The notes: a model not told the origin generated them from the letters alone. Shown: positions 17,685 to 27,366, numbered from the stretch's first letter. The stretch is DNA of 64,000 nucleotides from Pseudonocardia abyssalis (GCF_019263705.2 NZ_JADQDK010000001.1:930001-994000), one strand, 5' to 3'. A program made the numbers and translations.

Positions 17685-18220
17685 CGGGGGCCCTTCCTCT
17701 GCTGCACGGTGACGGCGACCCGCGGGCGGCGGGCCAGCGGCAGCTCGTCGAGCAGGGTGTCGACGGTGGAGGAGATGCTGCTGCGGAGCTCGGAGCCGGA
17801 GTCGTTCCAGGCCTGGGCCCCGACGGCTACCTTGCGGCCGGTCGCGGTGACCGACGCGGCGGCCACCCCGTCGGCCGCGCGGACCCGGCGCCCGACGAGC
17901 CGGGCGAGCACGCGCGGGGAGGTCGTGACGGCGACCTCCGGGGCGGGGGAGGTCAGCGCGATGTCGTGGCGGCGGGCGAGCAGGCCGATCAGCAGGAGCA
18001 GCAGCCCGAGGACGGCGACGCCGATCGCGATGCCGGGTACCGGTGCGTCCGCCCAGGTCAGCGACTCGAGGGAGGTGCGCCAGTCGGGCCAGGGCACGAG
18101 CAGGCCGGCGGTTGCGGGGGTCCGCACCCACGCGGCGACGACCTCGATGACGGTCAGGACTCCGACGGCGGCCAGCGCGAGGCCGAGGAGTGGGGCGAGG
18201 ACCCTGAGCAGGACACGCAT
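17681..18220 (-). CDS. DUF6286-type membrane protein of the Asp23 operon
   Basis: A 179-aa protein with two transmembrane helices (about 3-28 and 60-83) and a C-terminal cytoplasmic domain of the Asp23-like type (ARLVGRRVRAADGVAAASVT). Known only as a partner family in actinobacterial alkaline-shock operons. The ATG at 18220 is preferred, since AGGAG lies 6 nt before it; an ATG two codons upstream sits too close to that site. The upstream gene's TAG stop is part of the same ribosome-binding region, so translation is probably coupled. Confidence 0.82.
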   Translation of the reverse strand: MRVLLRVLAPLLGLALAAVGVLTVIEVVAAWVRTPATAGLLVPWPDWRTSLESLTWADAPVPGIAIGVAVLGLLLLLIGLLARRHDIALTSPAPEVAVTTSPRVLARLVGRRVRAADGVAAASVTATGRKVAVGAQAWNDSGSELRSSISSTVDTLLDELPLARRPRVAVTVQQRKGPR

Positions 18221-18229
18221 GGTCATCTC

Positions 18230-18613
18230 CTACTGGACTCGGGAGCCGGAGCCGGTGGAGCCGTCGTCGGGTCCACGCAGGCCGGACACGGTGACGGCGA
18301 GGTTGCGGATGCGGCGGCCGGTGATGCGGACGAGCTCGTCGCCCACCCGGCCGCGGACCGCGTCGACCGTCCGGCGGACGGGTGCGGGGTACTGCAGCGT
18401 GAGCTCGAGCGCGACGTCGACGGCACCGTCGGGCCCGTCGCTGATCTTCGCGGTGGACCCCGCCTGCCCGACGCCGACGCCCGCGAGGCGGCGCTCGTGG
18501 CGCAGCGTGCCGGGGGTGCCGTCGGCGGCGTATTCGACGATCTTGCGCAGCACCGTCGGGTGGATGTCGAGCCGGCCGCGCTCCTCGGGGGAGGCGGCGT
18601 CGGACCCGGTCAC
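18230..18613 (-). CDS. Asp23/Gls24 family envelope stress protein
   Basis: Compact 127-aa Asp23/Gls24-domain protein. The conserved body is LRKIVEYAADGTPGTLRHER ... VALELTLQYPAPVRRTVDAV ... GDELVRITGRRIRNLAVTVS, the usual beta-alpha pattern ending in the IRNLAVTVSGL strand. It is predicted to bind at the membrane through AmaP-like partners and to act in cell-envelope homeostasis. GTG start overlapping the stop of the small membrane protein upstream by 4 nt. Confidence 0.88.
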   Translation of the reverse strand: MTGSDAASPEERGRLDIHPTVLRKIVEYAADGTPGTLRHERRLAGVGVGQAGSTAKISDGPDGAVDVALELTLQYPAPVRRTVDAVRGRVGDELVRITGRRIRNLAVTVSGLRGPDDGSTGSGSRVQ

Positions 18614-18789
18614 CGGTCCCGACCCCGGCCCAGCACCGCGTTGAGGTCGAGCTCGCCGTCGAGCACACGGCCGACGACGAGTCCGATGACGCCGATGACG
18701 AGGGCGACGAGGAACGCGCCGAACCCGCCGATCGCGCCGGTGGCGCCGAGGATGAGGCCGGCCAGCAGGCCGGTGTGGGTGGCGTTCAT
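18610..18789 (-). CDS. 59-aa two-helix membrane protein (DUF2273-like)
   Basis: Tiny membrane protein with two hydrophobic helices rich in Gly and Ala (LLAGLILGATGAIGGFGAF and LVALVIGVIGLVVGRVLDG). Size, topology and place in an Asp23 operon resemble DUF2273 proteins of firmicutes, but the family link is inferred. The ATG has an excellent ribosome-binding site (AGGAG, 5-nt spacer), which also makes it the clearest start in the operon. Confidence 0.82.
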   Translation of the reverse strand: MNATHTGLLAGLILGATGAIGGFGAFLVALVIGVIGLVVGRVLDGELDLNAVLGRGRDR

Positions 18790-18820
18790 GGGATCTCCTG
18801 TGTGAGGGACGTGCGTGCGG

Positions 18821-19099
18821 CTACTCGACGCGGCGTTCGCGATGCCACCGCAGGGTGCGGATGAGGGCCACCACCACCCGGGCGGGCAGTGGCAGCGGGG
18901 TGACGATCTCGATCGGCGCGTCGTACCGGCGGTCGTCGTCTCCGGGCGGCACCGCCGCCCGGCCGGCCCGCAGACGTGCGAGGCCGGCCACGAAGAACTC
19001 CGGGTCACCGCCCCGGTCGGGATGGTGGTCGCGGACGAACGCGCGGTACTCCGCGCGCTGCTCCGGGCTCATGCTTCCCGACGGATCGTCCGCTGCCAT
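18821..19099 (-). CDS. small J-domain-like protein in the Asp23 operon
   Basis: A 92-aa protein whose first half is a partial DnaJ-type J-domain: RAEYRAFVRDHHPDRGGDPE with the diagnostic HPD motif followed by FFVAGLARLRAGRA. The rest is basic with no Cys or membrane helix. A J-protein here would be expected to stimulate an Hsp70 (DnaK) ATPase, linking the envelope-stress operon to chaperones; that role is inference. Helix I is short, so it may be a degenerate J-domain. Lies 13 bp downstream of the second Asp23-like gene. Confidence 0.75.
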   Translation of the reverse strand: MAADDPSGSMSPEQRAEYRAFVRDHHPDRGGDPEFFVAGLARLRAGRAAVPPGDDDRRYDAPIEIVTPLPLPARVVVALIRTLRWHRERRVE

Positions 19100-19112
19100 C
19101 GCGCCGGGCCGG

Positions 19113-19505
19113 TCAGGCCGTGGCCGGCGGACCGACCACGACCGCGGGGATCGCGAGGTCGGACACCGTGATGTTCACGGCGGTCCCTCCGCACAGCGCG
19201 GAGACCTCTCGACGCAGGTCGCGGGCCACGTCCGGGATACGGGCGCTGAGGTTCAGCACCACGCTGAGCTCGACGGGCTCCGCGCCCTGCCCGATCCGGA
19301 CGCCGACGAGGCGGCGTCCGGGCAGGTAGGTCGCGATCGATCCGAACACGCCGCCGTCGAGCCGGGCGACCGCGGGGTGCGCGGTCACGGTGGCGGCGAC
19401 GAGAACGGCGAGTGCGTCGGCGTCGGCGAGCGGACCGTCGTGAAGCGCCGGGTCGCCGACGGGCCGGGCGCCGCTGGGGCCAGCCATGGTGCCGGGCTCC
19501 GTCAC
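19113..19505 (-). CDS. Asp23-like protein
   Basis: A 130-aa diverged Asp23/Gls24-type protein. The N-terminal 25 residues look disordered (Gly/Pro/Ala), then ALAVLVAATVTAHPAVARLD, LVGVRIGQGAEPVELSVVLN and VARDLRREVSALCGGTAVNI match the order of Asp23 secondary structures, ending TVSDLAIPAVV. GTG start overlapping the stop of the first Asp23 gene by 4 nt (a GTGA junction). An internal ATG six codons later is an alternative start. Function is inferred only from fold and operon. Confidence 0.8.
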   Translation of the reverse strand: MTEPGTMAGPSGARPVGDPALHDGPLADADALAVLVAATVTAHPAVARLDGGVFGSIATYLPGRRLVGVRIGQGAEPVELSVVLNLSARIPDVARDLRREVSALCGGTAVNITVSDLAIPAVVVGPPATA

Positions 19506-19969
19506 TCGACCCGCGACGGCTGGGCGACGACGACGTCCTCGGCGCCGTCGTCCTCGGACGGCAGGTGGATGTCGTTGACCGCGATGTTGACCTCGATGAC
19601 CTCGAGGCCCGTCATGCGCTCGACGGCGGTGATCACGTTGCGGCGCACCGCGCGGGCGAGGTCCACGATGGACGCGCCGTACTCGACGACGAGGTCGAGG
19701 TCGACGGCGGCCTGCTTCTCGCCGACCTCCACCTGGACGCCCGCGATGTTCGAGGCGCCGGTGCCGCCGCCGGGGATACGCTCGCGCAGGGCACCGAAGG
19801 CGCGGGACACACCGCCGCCCATCGAGTGCACACCCGAGATCTCACGCGCGGCGATACCGGCGATCTTCTGGACGACGGACGCCGCGATCGTGGTCTTGCC
19901 CTGCGTGGTGTCGTCGGCGAGGCGTGCCGGGCTGGCGCCGGTGGTGGGGCTGGGCGTGGGGGTGGTCAT
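19502..19969 (-). CDS. Asp23/Gls24 family protein, first gene of operon
   Basis: Best-conserved Asp23 protein of the operon, 155 aa: GKTTIAASVVQKIAGIAARE, ISGVHSMGGG, GVQVEVGEKQAAVDLDLVVE, YGASIVDLARAVRRNVITAV and GLEVIEVNIAVNDIHLP are all family-typical. Low-complexity tails at both ends. The ATG carries a strong ribosome-binding site (GAGGAG, 5-nt spacer). A SigB/SigF-type promoter sits about 50 bp upstream, making this operon a likely member of the general or envelope stress regulon. Confidence 0.92.
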   Translation of the reverse strand: MTTPTPSPTTGASPARLADDTTQGKTTIAASVVQKIAGIAAREISGVHSMGGGVSRAFGALRERIPGGGTGASNIAGVQVEVGEKQAAVDLDLVVEYGASIVDLARAVRRNVITAVERMTGLEVIEVNIAVNDIHLPSEDDGAEDVVVAQPSRVE

Positions 19970-20019
19970 GTGTGCTCCTCAGGTCGTTCACGTCCGTTGC
20001 GTACGGACTTAGGACGCAG

Positions 20020-20044
20020 GTACCCGGCGCAGCCTCTCGCTAAC
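20020..20044 (-). promoter_or_regulatory. SigB/SigF-type promoter of the Asp23 operon
   Basis: On the minus strand, GTTA (20044-20041), a 15-nt spacer, then GGGTAC (20025-20020). This fits the actinobacterial SigB/SigF pattern (GTTT-N15-17-GGGTA). A 6-bp inverted repeat (GTCCGT/ACGGAC, 19992-20008) lies in the leader between it and the Asp23 start. Confidence 0.55.
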
Positions 20045-20057
20045 TCACCCGATCGGA

Positions 20058-20783
20058 CTAGTCCCGGCCCTGAGCATCGCCGGACCGGCGGTAGCGCAGC
20101 AGCAGGGCCCCGTCCTCGTGCAGGGCCCCGGCCAGTGACATCGAGCGCGGGACGTCCCCCGCGTCCCCGACGGCGATCCGGCCGGCGTCGCCCGCGGCGA
20201 GCAGCGGGGACAGCGTCAGGCACAGCTCGTCGACGGCGTCGTGCGCCACCAGCGCGCCGTGCAGCGACGGCCCGCCCTCGCACAGCACCCGGTACAGGCC
20301 GCGGCGGCCCAGCTCGGTGAGCAGCGACCCGGGGGTGAGGTCGTCGAGCACGGCGACGTCGGCGCCGGCCGCGGCGAGCCGGTCCCGGCGCTCGCGCGGG
20401 GCGTCGCCGGTGGTCAGGACGACGGTCGGGACCAGCGTGTCCGTGAAGAGCCCGCCGCCCGGGTCGATGTCCGCCGACCCGGTGACGACGGCGATCGGTG
20501 GCGGGGTGTCGGTGCCGATCGTCGGTCTGCGGGCACCGCGGTACCCCTCGGCGCGGGCGGTGCCCGCCCCGACGAGCACCACCTGCGCCAGCTGCCGCAG
20601 CACGCCGAAGACCCGCTTGTCGGCGTCGGTGCCCAGTCCGCCGGACACGCCGTCGACGGAGACGGCCCCGTCGAGGCTCGAGACGAAGTTGACGCGGACG
20701 TACGGGGAGTCGAGGTCGGGGTAGGCGTAGTGCTCGACGAGGGCGGGATCGTCGAGGGCGGGGAGCGGCCAGATGCGGTCCAT
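20058..20783 (-). CDS. RibD C-terminal-type pyrimidine reductase (Rv2671-like)
   Basis: NADPH-dependent reductase of the RibD-C/DHFR fold, 241 aa: YAYPDLDSPYVRVNFVSSLD, GAVSVDGVSGGLGTDADKRV, VLVGAGTARAEGY, then VLCEGGPSLHGALV and LSPLLAAGD. No deaminase domain is fused. The M. tuberculosis homologue Rv2671 reduces a riboflavin precursor and can stand in for dihydrofolate reductase. Gene order near msrB matches mycobacteria. ATG start opening MDRIWPLPALDDPALVEHY. It is divergent from the iron transporter and lies just downstream of the Asp23 promoter. Confidence 0.9.
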   Translation of the reverse strand: MDRIWPLPALDDPALVEHYAYPDLDSPYVRVNFVSSLDGAVSVDGVSGGLGTDADKRVFGVLRQLAQVVLVGAGTARAEGYRGARRPTIGTDTPPPIAVVTGSADIDPGGGLFTDTLVPTVVLTTGDAPRERRDRLAAAGADVAVLDDLTPGSLLTELGRRGLYRVLCEGGPSLHGALVAHDAVDELCLTLSPLLAAGDAGRIAVGDAGDVPRSMSLAGALHEDGALLLRYRRSGDAQGRD

Positions 20784-20842
20784 GACCGGATCCCAGCACG
20801 GGACGTCGGCCGGCACGATTCGGTGACCCACCGGGTAGGCCG

Positions 20843-20864
20843 CAAGGCGAGGCTCACCTATGGT
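20843..20864 (+). promoter_or_regulatory. DtxR/IdeR-type iron box overlapping a -10 element
   Basis: CAAGGCGAGGCTCACCTAT (20843-20861) matches the 19-bp DtxR/IdeR consensus at 13 positions, including the AGGCT and ACCT cores. A TATGGT -10 (20859-20864) overlaps its right end, so binding would block polymerase. The importer gene starts about 40 bp further on. Confidence 0.6.
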
Positions 20865-20901
20865 GAGCGCAGCACAGCATTCGGCCCCCGAGGAGACCCC
20901 A

Positions 20902-21963
20902 TTGAGCACGGTGACGCCCGTGCCCGCCACGGCCACCGGACGCCCCCCCGGCCCGCGGCGCTCCCTGCGCGGGCGCCGGCTGGTCGGGCTCGCGCTCCTG
21001 CTGGTGGCACTGGTCGCCGGTGCACTGCTCAGCGTGGCCGTCGGGGCGAAGCCGATCCCGCTGGACGTCGTCTGGGACGCCCTGGTCCGGCCCGACCTCA
21101 CCCTGGAGGACCACATCGTGGTGCGCTCGCTGCGCATCCCGCGCACGGTCCTCGGGCTGGTCGCCGGGGCCGCGCTCGGGCTGTCCGGCGCGCTGATCCA
21201 GGGCCACACCCGCAACCCGCTGGCCGATCCCGGGCTCCTCGGGATCAACGCGGGCGCCGCATTCCTGGTCGTCCTCGGGATCTACGTGTTCAGCGTCACC
21301 GACCCCCTCGGCTACGTCTGGTTCGCCTTCGCCGGCGCCGCCGCGGCGAGCGTCGCCGTGTTCGTCCTCGGCTCGGTCGGGCGCGGTGGGGCGACCCCGG
21401 TGACGCTCGCGCTCGCCGGGTCCGCGATCAGTGCCCTGCTGGGGGCACTCACGTCCGCGGTGATCCTCATCGACGTCGCCGCCCTCGACGCGTACCGGTT
21501 CTGGGCCGTCGGATCACTGGCCGGTCGCGACGGCGAAGTGCTGACGAACGTCGTCTGGTTCCTGGCGGCGGGCGCGGTGCTGGCGCTGGCCTCGGCCCCC
21601 GCCCTGAACGCGCTGTCACTCGGTGACGACGTGGCGCGGTCGCTGGGCCACTCGGTGAGGCGCACGCGGATCCTCGGAACCGTCGCGATCACCCTGCTCG
21701 CGGGCGGTGCCACCGCGGCGTGCGGGCCGATCGCGTTCGTCGGGCTGGTCGTGCCGCACATCGTGCGCACGTTCACCGGTCCCGACTACCGCTGGCTGCT
21801 GCCGGCGTCGGCACTGTCCGGTTCGGTGCTGCTGCTCGTCGGCGACGTCCTCGGCCGCGTGCTGGTGCGGCCCGGGGAGCTCCAGGTCGGGATCGTCCTG
21901 GCCCTGGTGGGCGCACCCTTCTTCATCTACCTGGTGCGCCGGCGGAAGATGGTGGACATCTGA
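20902..21963 (+). CDS. FecCD-family iron-siderophore ABC permease
   Basis: Inner-membrane permease with about nine to ten helices, first of a pair. Family landmarks are RSLRIPRTVLGLVAGAALGL, SGALIQGHTRNPLADPGLLG, INAGAAFLVVLGIY and the coupling-helix region GPIAFVGLVVPHIVRTFTG. A TTG start is selected because GAGGAG lies 7 nt upstream (353 aa). An in-frame ATG 14 codons earlier overlaps the iron box and the -10, so it would not be in the transcript. Expected to import a ferric siderophore when iron is scarce. No substrate-binding protein is encoded next to it. Confidence 0.93.
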   Translation: MSTVTPVPATATGRPPGPRRSLRGRRLVGLALLLVALVAGALLSVAVGAKPIPLDVVWDALVRPDLTLEDHIVVRSLRIPRTVLGLVAGAALGLSGALIQGHTRNPLADPGLLGINAGAAFLVVLGIYVFSVTDPLGYVWFAFAGAAAASVAVFVLGSVGRGGATPVTLALAGSAISALLGALTSAVILIDVAALDAYRFWAVGSLAGRDGEVLTNVVWFLAAGAVLALASAPALNALSLGDDVARSLGHSVRRTRILGTVAITLLAGGATAACGPIAFVGLVVPHIVRTFTGPDYRWLLPASALSGSVLLLVGDVLGRVLVRPGELQVGIVLALVGAPFFIYLVRRRKMVDI

Positions 21964-23060
21964 TGGCCGTCCTCACGAAGCGCGCCCCGGAGCCCCCGGC
22001 GAAGGTCCCCGGTCGCCCGGCCCTGCGCCGCGGCCGGTTCTCCGTGGTCTGGCGTCCGCGCACCGTGGTGGTGCTGGCCCTCACCGCACTCGTCCTGTTC
22101 GTGGGGCTGGTCGTCAACATCGGCCGGGGCGACTTCCCGATCAGCATCGGCGAGGTCGTGGCCGTCCTGTTCGGTGGCGGTGACCGCGGGCAGCGGTTCA
22201 TCGTCCTCGACCTGCGCCTGCCCCAGTCGCTCACCGGCGCGCTCGTCGGCGGCGCGCTCGCCGTGTCGGGCGCGATCACCCAGGCCATCGCCCGCAACCC
22301 GCTGGCCAGCCCCGACATCATCGGCATCACGATGGGCGCCAGTGCCACCGCGGTGTTCGTCATCGTGATCGGCGGCGGGTTCGGCGCCGTCGGCGGCTTC
22401 CTCACCGCGGCCGGCCTGCCGATCGCGGCCCTGATCGGCGGGCTGCTCACCGCGTTCGTCATCCACGGGCTGTCCTGGCGCCGCGGGATCCAGGGCTTCC
22501 GGCTCGTGCTCGTCGGCATCGGGATCAACGCGATGCTGCTGGCGATCGTGCAGTGGCTGCTCGTCGTCGCCGAGATCCACGAGGCGGCGCGCGCCACGGT
22601 CTGGCTCACCGGCAGCCTCAACGCCCGCGGCTGGGAGCACGTCATCCCGGTCGGGCTCGCGCTGGTGGTCCTGGTGCCCGCGGCGCTGGTGCTCGCCCAC
22701 GGGCTCGGCGCGCTCCAGTTCGGCGACGACACCGCCCGCGGCCTGGGCATGCGCGTCGACCACGCCCGGTCGTGGCTCCTGGTCGTCGCGGTCGGGCTGG
22801 CCGCCGTCGCCACCGCGTCGGCCGGGCCGATCGCGTTCGTCGCGCTGGTCGCCCCGCAGATCGCGCAGCGCCTGGTCGGGTCGGCCCGGCCACCGATCGC
22901 CGCGTCGCTGCTGGTGGGGGCCGCGCTGACGGTCCTGTCCGACGTCATCGCACGCACCGCGTTCCCGTCGCCGCTCCCGGTGGGGATCATCACCGCCGTC
23001 GTCGGCGCCCCGTACCTGCTGTACCTGCTCGCCCGACACGGCCGGGAGGCCCGCACATGA
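21963..23060 (+). CDS. FecCD-family iron-siderophore ABC permease, second subunit
   Basis: Partner permease (365 aa) of the FecCD heterodimer. After a basic cytoplasmic N-terminus come ~9-10 hydrophobic helices. Signatures are [57 protein letters not shown] and [19 protein letters not shown]. The ATG overlaps the stop of the first permease (TGATG) and its own stop overlaps the ATPase start, so the three genes form one tightly coupled operon. Confidence 0.94.
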   Translation: MAVLTKRAPEPPAKVPGRPALRRGRFSVVWRPRTVVVLALTALVLFVGLVVNIGRGDFPISIGEVVAVLFGGGDRGQRFIVLDLRLPQSLTGALVGGALAVSGAITQAIARNPLASPDIIGITMGASATAVFVIVIGGGFGAVGGFLTAAGLPIAALIGGLLTAFVIHGLSWRRGIQGFRLVLVGIGINAMLLAIVQWLLVVAEIHEAARATVWLTGSLNARGWEHVIPVGLALVVLVPAALVLAHGLGALQFGDDTARGLGMRVDHARSWLLVVAVGLAAVATASAGPIAFVALVAPQIAQRLVGSARPPIAASLLVGAALTVLSDVIARTAFPSPLPVGIITAVVGAPYLLYLLARHGREART

Positions 23061-23878
23061 CCGAAGTGGTGACGTCCGTCGACGCGGCCGTGCGGCTGCG
23101 CGCGGAGGAGGTCCGGCTCGGCTACGGCGACCGCGTCGTCGTCGACGGGCTCGACCTCGACGTCGTCGCCGGCACGATCACGGCCGTCATCGGGCCCAAC
23201 GGCTGCGGGAAGTCGACGCTGCTGCGCGCGCTGGGGCGGCTGCTCAAGCCCAGCTCCGGCCAGGTCCTGCTCGACGGCGAGCGGATCGACCGGATGGCCA
23301 CCCGCGAGGTCGCGACGATCCTCGGGGTGCTGCCGCAGGCCCCGACCGCGCCGGAGGGGCTGACGGTCGCCGACCTCGTCGCCCGCGGGCGGCACCCGCA
23401 CCAGGCCTGGTACCGGCAGTGGTCCTCCGACGACGAGGACGCCGTGCACCAGGCCCTGGAGTGGACCGGCATCCTCGATCTCGCCGAGCGGCCGGTCGAC
23501 GAGCTGTCCGGCGGCCAGCGCCAGCGCGCGTGGATCTCGATGGCCCTGGCCCAGGGCACCGACCTGCTGCTGCTCGACGAGCCCACGACGTTCCTCGACC
23601 TCGCCCACCAGGTCGACGTCCTGGAGCTGGTGCGGCGGCTGCACCTCGAGGCCGGCCGCACCGTCGTCATGGTCCTGCACGACCTCAACCTCGCCGCCCG
23701 CTACGCCGACCGGCTCGTCGCCATGCGCGACGGGCGGATCGTCGTCTCGGGCACCCCCCACGAGGTGATCACCGAGGACCTCCTCCTCGAGGTGTTCGGG
23801 CTCGACGCACGCGTGATCGCCGATCCGGTCGCCGGGACACCGCTGGTGGTGCCGGTCGGGGCCCGACCGGTCGGCTGA
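23057..23878 (+). CDS. FecE-type ABC transporter ATPase
   Basis: ATP-hydrolysing subunit of the iron-siderophore importer, 273 aa. Walker [11 protein letters not shown]-loop near [20 protein letters not shown], signature [10 protein letters not shown], Walker [13 protein letters not shown] and the switch His in [14 protein letters not shown] are all present. The C-terminal [17 protein letters not shown] tail is typical of FepC/FhuC/FecE proteins. 4-nt overlap with the second permease. The missing binding protein must be encoded elsewhere. Confidence 0.95.
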   Translation: MTEVVTSVDAAVRLRAEEVRLGYGDRVVVDGLDLDVVAGTITAVIGPNGCGKSTLLRALGRLLKPSSGQVLLDGERIDRMATREVATILGVLPQAPTAPEGLTVADLVARGRHPHQAWYRQWSSDDEDAVHQALEWTGILDLAERPVDELSGGQRQRAWISMALAQGTDLLLLDEPTTFLDLAHQVDVLELVRRLHLEAGRTVVMVLHDLNLAARYADRLVAMRDGRIVVSGTPHEVITEDLLLEVFGLDARVIADPVAGTPLVVPVGARPVG

Positions 23879-23995
23879 CGCCGCCGCCCGCCGGTCGCGC
23901 GTCGCGACCGGGTTCGACGCGGGATCCGACCTCCTGTGCCACGATGGCGCGGCGCCGCGACGTGCGCCGATCGTCTGAGGAGGGGGATCCTGACG

Positions 23996-24736
23996 ATGCT
24001 CGACCAGGACGGGCCCTGGACCGAGGAGGCCTACCTCGCGCTGCCCCGCGACCGGCGGATCGAGCTGGTCGACGGCAGCCTGCTGGTGGCCCCGACCACC
24101 GACGACCGCCACGCCGCGGCCGTCGCCGCCGTCCGGGACGCGGTGGAGAAGGTGCTGCCCGAGGGGCTGGAGGTCACCGGACCGGTCGCGCTGCGCCTGT
24201 GCCCGGGGCGCATCCTCGTCCCCGACCTGGTGGTCGCCGCCCGCACCGACGAGACCCCCGACGTGCGTGACGGGTCCGTCGCGCTGGTCGTGATCGACGT
24301 CGTCGGCTCCGGCAACGGGGTCGCCGACCGCTGGTTCAAGCCCCAGCTCTACGCGGGCAGCCGCATCCCCTACGCCCTGCTCGTCGACCACGACGCCCCC
24401 TTCGCCGTCGCCACGATGCTGATCGGCGGCCGGTACCACGAGTACGCCCAGGCGGGGGCGGGGGAGACCTTCGCCCTGGAGGAGCCGTTCGGACTGGAGC
24501 TGGACCTCTCCACGCTGTCCACGCCCGTCCCGTCCGCGTCCACGCCCCCCGGATCGGGCGACGCCCGGCCGGTCGCGGACGACACGACCGACCCCGCCGA
24601 CGACGACACGGTTCCCGAGCTCATGTCCGGCGGCGGCACCGCGCCCGATCACGGCACCGCGCCCGATCACGGCACCGCGCCCGACATCGTGGTGCCGGAC
24701 GAGGAACCCGACGGCGACCACCGCCTGCGCGCCTGA
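23996..24736 (+). CDS. Uma2/DUF820 family putative endonuclease
   Basis: Protein of 246 aa with a PD-(D/E)XK-type Uma2 fold: TEEAYLALPRDRRIELVDGS, the ILVPDLVV strand with the Asp, then ALVVIDVVGSGNGVADRW, where the usual Glu of the (V/I)E motif is Asp, and LYAGSRIPYALLVD. The last ~65 residues are an acidic, low-complexity tail containing a (GTAPDH)2-3 repeat coded by 18-bp units. Uma2 proteins are abundant in actinobacteria and cyanobacteria; their target is not established. ATG at 23996 behind a G-rich AGGAGGGGG stretch. Confidence 0.85.
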   Translation: MLDQDGPWTEEAYLALPRDRRIELVDGSLLVAPTTDDRHAAAVAAVRDAVEKVLPEGLEVTGPVALRLCPGRILVPDLVVAARTDETPDVRDGSVALVVIDVVGSGNGVADRWFKPQLYAGSRIPYALLVDHDAPFAVATMLIGGRYHEYAQAGAGETFALEEPFGLELDLSTLSTPVPSASTPPGSGDARPVADDTTDPADDDTVPELMSGGGTAPDHGTAPDHGTAPDIVVPDEEPDGDHRLRA

Positions 24737-24749
24737 TCCCCGGTCCCGC

Positions 24750-24850
24750 GCTCCGCGCACCGTCCCGCGTCCTGCGCACCGTCCCGCGTCCTGCGCACCG
24801 CCGGACGTGCGCGGATCGCCGGCAGGTGCGCGGAACCGGACCGGGCGGCC
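24750..24850. repeat. intergenic GC-rich direct and inverted repeats
   Basis: Three tandem copies of a unit resembling CCGCGTCCTGCGCACCGT at about 16-17 bp spacing, followed by inverted GTGCGCGG elements, in the gap between the Uma2 and PPK2 genes. It looks like a dispersed non-coding repeat; no gene is visible here. Confidence 0.5.
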
Positions 24851-24907
24851 GGTGATCGCCGCCCGCCGCACGTCAGCGGCCCCGGCGGTCCCTCTAGGGT
24901 GGGGATC

Positions 24908-25753
24908 ATGGTCAGTACCGCGCGCTCGACGTTCCGGGTGCCCGCCGAGCCCGACCTCGCGGAGATCGACCCGCGGGGAAGGCCGGTCGGCCCGAAGGAC
25001 AAGTCGGCGGCCGCCGAGGCGATGGCCGACCTGGCCACCGTGCTCGACGAGCGCCAGGAGGCGCTCTACGCCGAGGCCGTCGGTGGTGGCACCCGCGCGG
25101 TGCTGCTCGTGCTGCAGGGCATGGACACCTCCGGCAAGGGCGGGGTCATCCGGCACGTCGCCGGGCTGGTCAACCCGCAGGGCCTGATGATCTCCTCGTT
25201 CAAGAAGCCCACGGCGGAGGAGCGGTCCCACCACTTCCTGTGGCGGGTGCGTCCGAAGGTGCCCGCGCCGGGGCAGATCGGGGTGTTCGACCGGTCGCAC
25301 TACGAGGACGTCCTCATCGCCCGGGTCGACTCGCTGGTCCCCGAGGACGTCTGGCGCGGCCGCTACGCCGAGATCACCGCGTTCGAGTCCGAGCTCGCGG
25401 AGCAGGGCGTCACCCTCGTGAAGTGCATGCTGCACATCTCGCCGGAGGAGCAGGCCGAGCGGCTGCTCGCCCGCCTGGACGACCCGGCGAAGGTGTGGAA
25501 GTACAACACCGGCGACCTCGACTCCCGCGCGAAGTGGGCCGCCTACCGGCAGGCCTACACCGACGCGCTGCGCGGGACCGACTCCGACGCCGCGCCCTGG
25601 TACGTCGTGCCCTCGGACCGCAAGTGGTACCGGAACTGGGCGATCGCGTCGATCCTCGCGGAGACGCTCACCGAGCTCGACCCGCGCTTCCCGACCGCCT
25701 CCGTGGACGTGGAGAACGAGCGCGCCCGGATCCGTGCGAGCGTGGTGGCATGA
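24908..25753 (+). CDS. polyphosphate kinase 2 family protein
   Basis: PPK2-type polyphosphate:nucleotide phosphotransferase, 281 aa. Walker A GMDTSGKGGVIRH, the Walker B/lid region GVFDRSHYEDVLIARV and WKYNTGDLDSRAKW are characteristic. It transfers phosphate between polyphosphate and ADP/AMP or GDP; the direction and nucleotide cannot be read from these motifs alone. ATG start without a ribosome-binding site, 7 nt after TAGGGT, so probably leaderless. Its stop overlaps the start of the following lipoprotein. Confidence 0.93.
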   Translation: MVSTARSTFRVPAEPDLAEIDPRGRPVGPKDKSAAAEAMADLATVLDERQEALYAEAVGGGTRAVLLVLQGMDTSGKGGVIRHVAGLVNPQGLMISSFKKPTAEERSHHFLWRVRPKVPAPGQIGVFDRSHYEDVLIARVDSLVPEDVWRGRYAEITAFESELAEQGVTLVKCMLHISPEEQAERLLARLDDPAKVWKYNTGDLDSRAKWAAYRQAYTDALRGTDSDAAPWYVVPSDRKWYRNWAIASILAETLTELDPRFPTASVDVENERARIRASVVA

Positions 25754-26214
25754 AGCGCCCCGCGATCGCCCTCGCCACCACCCTCGCCGCGCTGAGCGTG
25801 CTCGCCGGCTGCAGCACGGCCGCCGCTCCCGCGCCCGCCTCCACACCGTCGGCCGCGCCGGCCCCCACCGGTGCCGCACCCGCCACGCCCGAGGACGTCG
25901 TCTGCGCGGACTACACCGACTCGCAGTCGATCGTCCGGCAGGCCGCCGACGCGATGAACCGGATGCCGGTGCTCCCGGCCGGGGTCGCGGTGCTCCTGCT
26001 CGGCGCGCGCGAGGTGGCCACCACCGGCGGCGTCACCGACCCGGCGATCGTCGCCGCCCAGACCGAGCTCGTCGCGGCCATCGACGACCTCGACGCGCAG
26101 GGGCGCGCGCTGCTCGGCCCCGACGGCAACGCCGCCCAGGACGCCGTGCAGCTCGACGCGACGCGGATCGTCGCGGCCGTCACCGAGATCGAGCGGGTCT
26201 GCGGCGCGCGCTGA
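25750..26214 (+). CDS. small lipoprotein of unknown function
   Basis: A 154-aa secreted lipoprotein: basic n-region, hydrophobic core and lipobox LAGC (Cys at residue 21), then an Ala/Pro/Thr-rich spacer and a ~110-aa helical domain with two Cys (DVVCADYTDS and IERVCGAR), probably disulfide-bonded. No named family recognised. ATGA overlap with the PPK2 gene points to co-expression. Convergent with the acyl-CoA dehydrogenase gene 6 bp away, with no obvious terminator between them. Confidence 0.85.
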   Translation: MKRPAIALATTLAALSVLAGCSTAAAPAPASTPSAAPAPTGAAPATPEDVVCADYTDSQSIVRQAADAMNRMPVLPAGVAVLLLGAREVATTGGVTDPAIVAAQTELVAAIDDLDAQGRALLGPDGNAAQDAVQLDATRIVAAVTEIERVCGAR

Positions 26215-26220
26215 CCCGGC

Positions 26221-27366
<1,146 letters not shown>

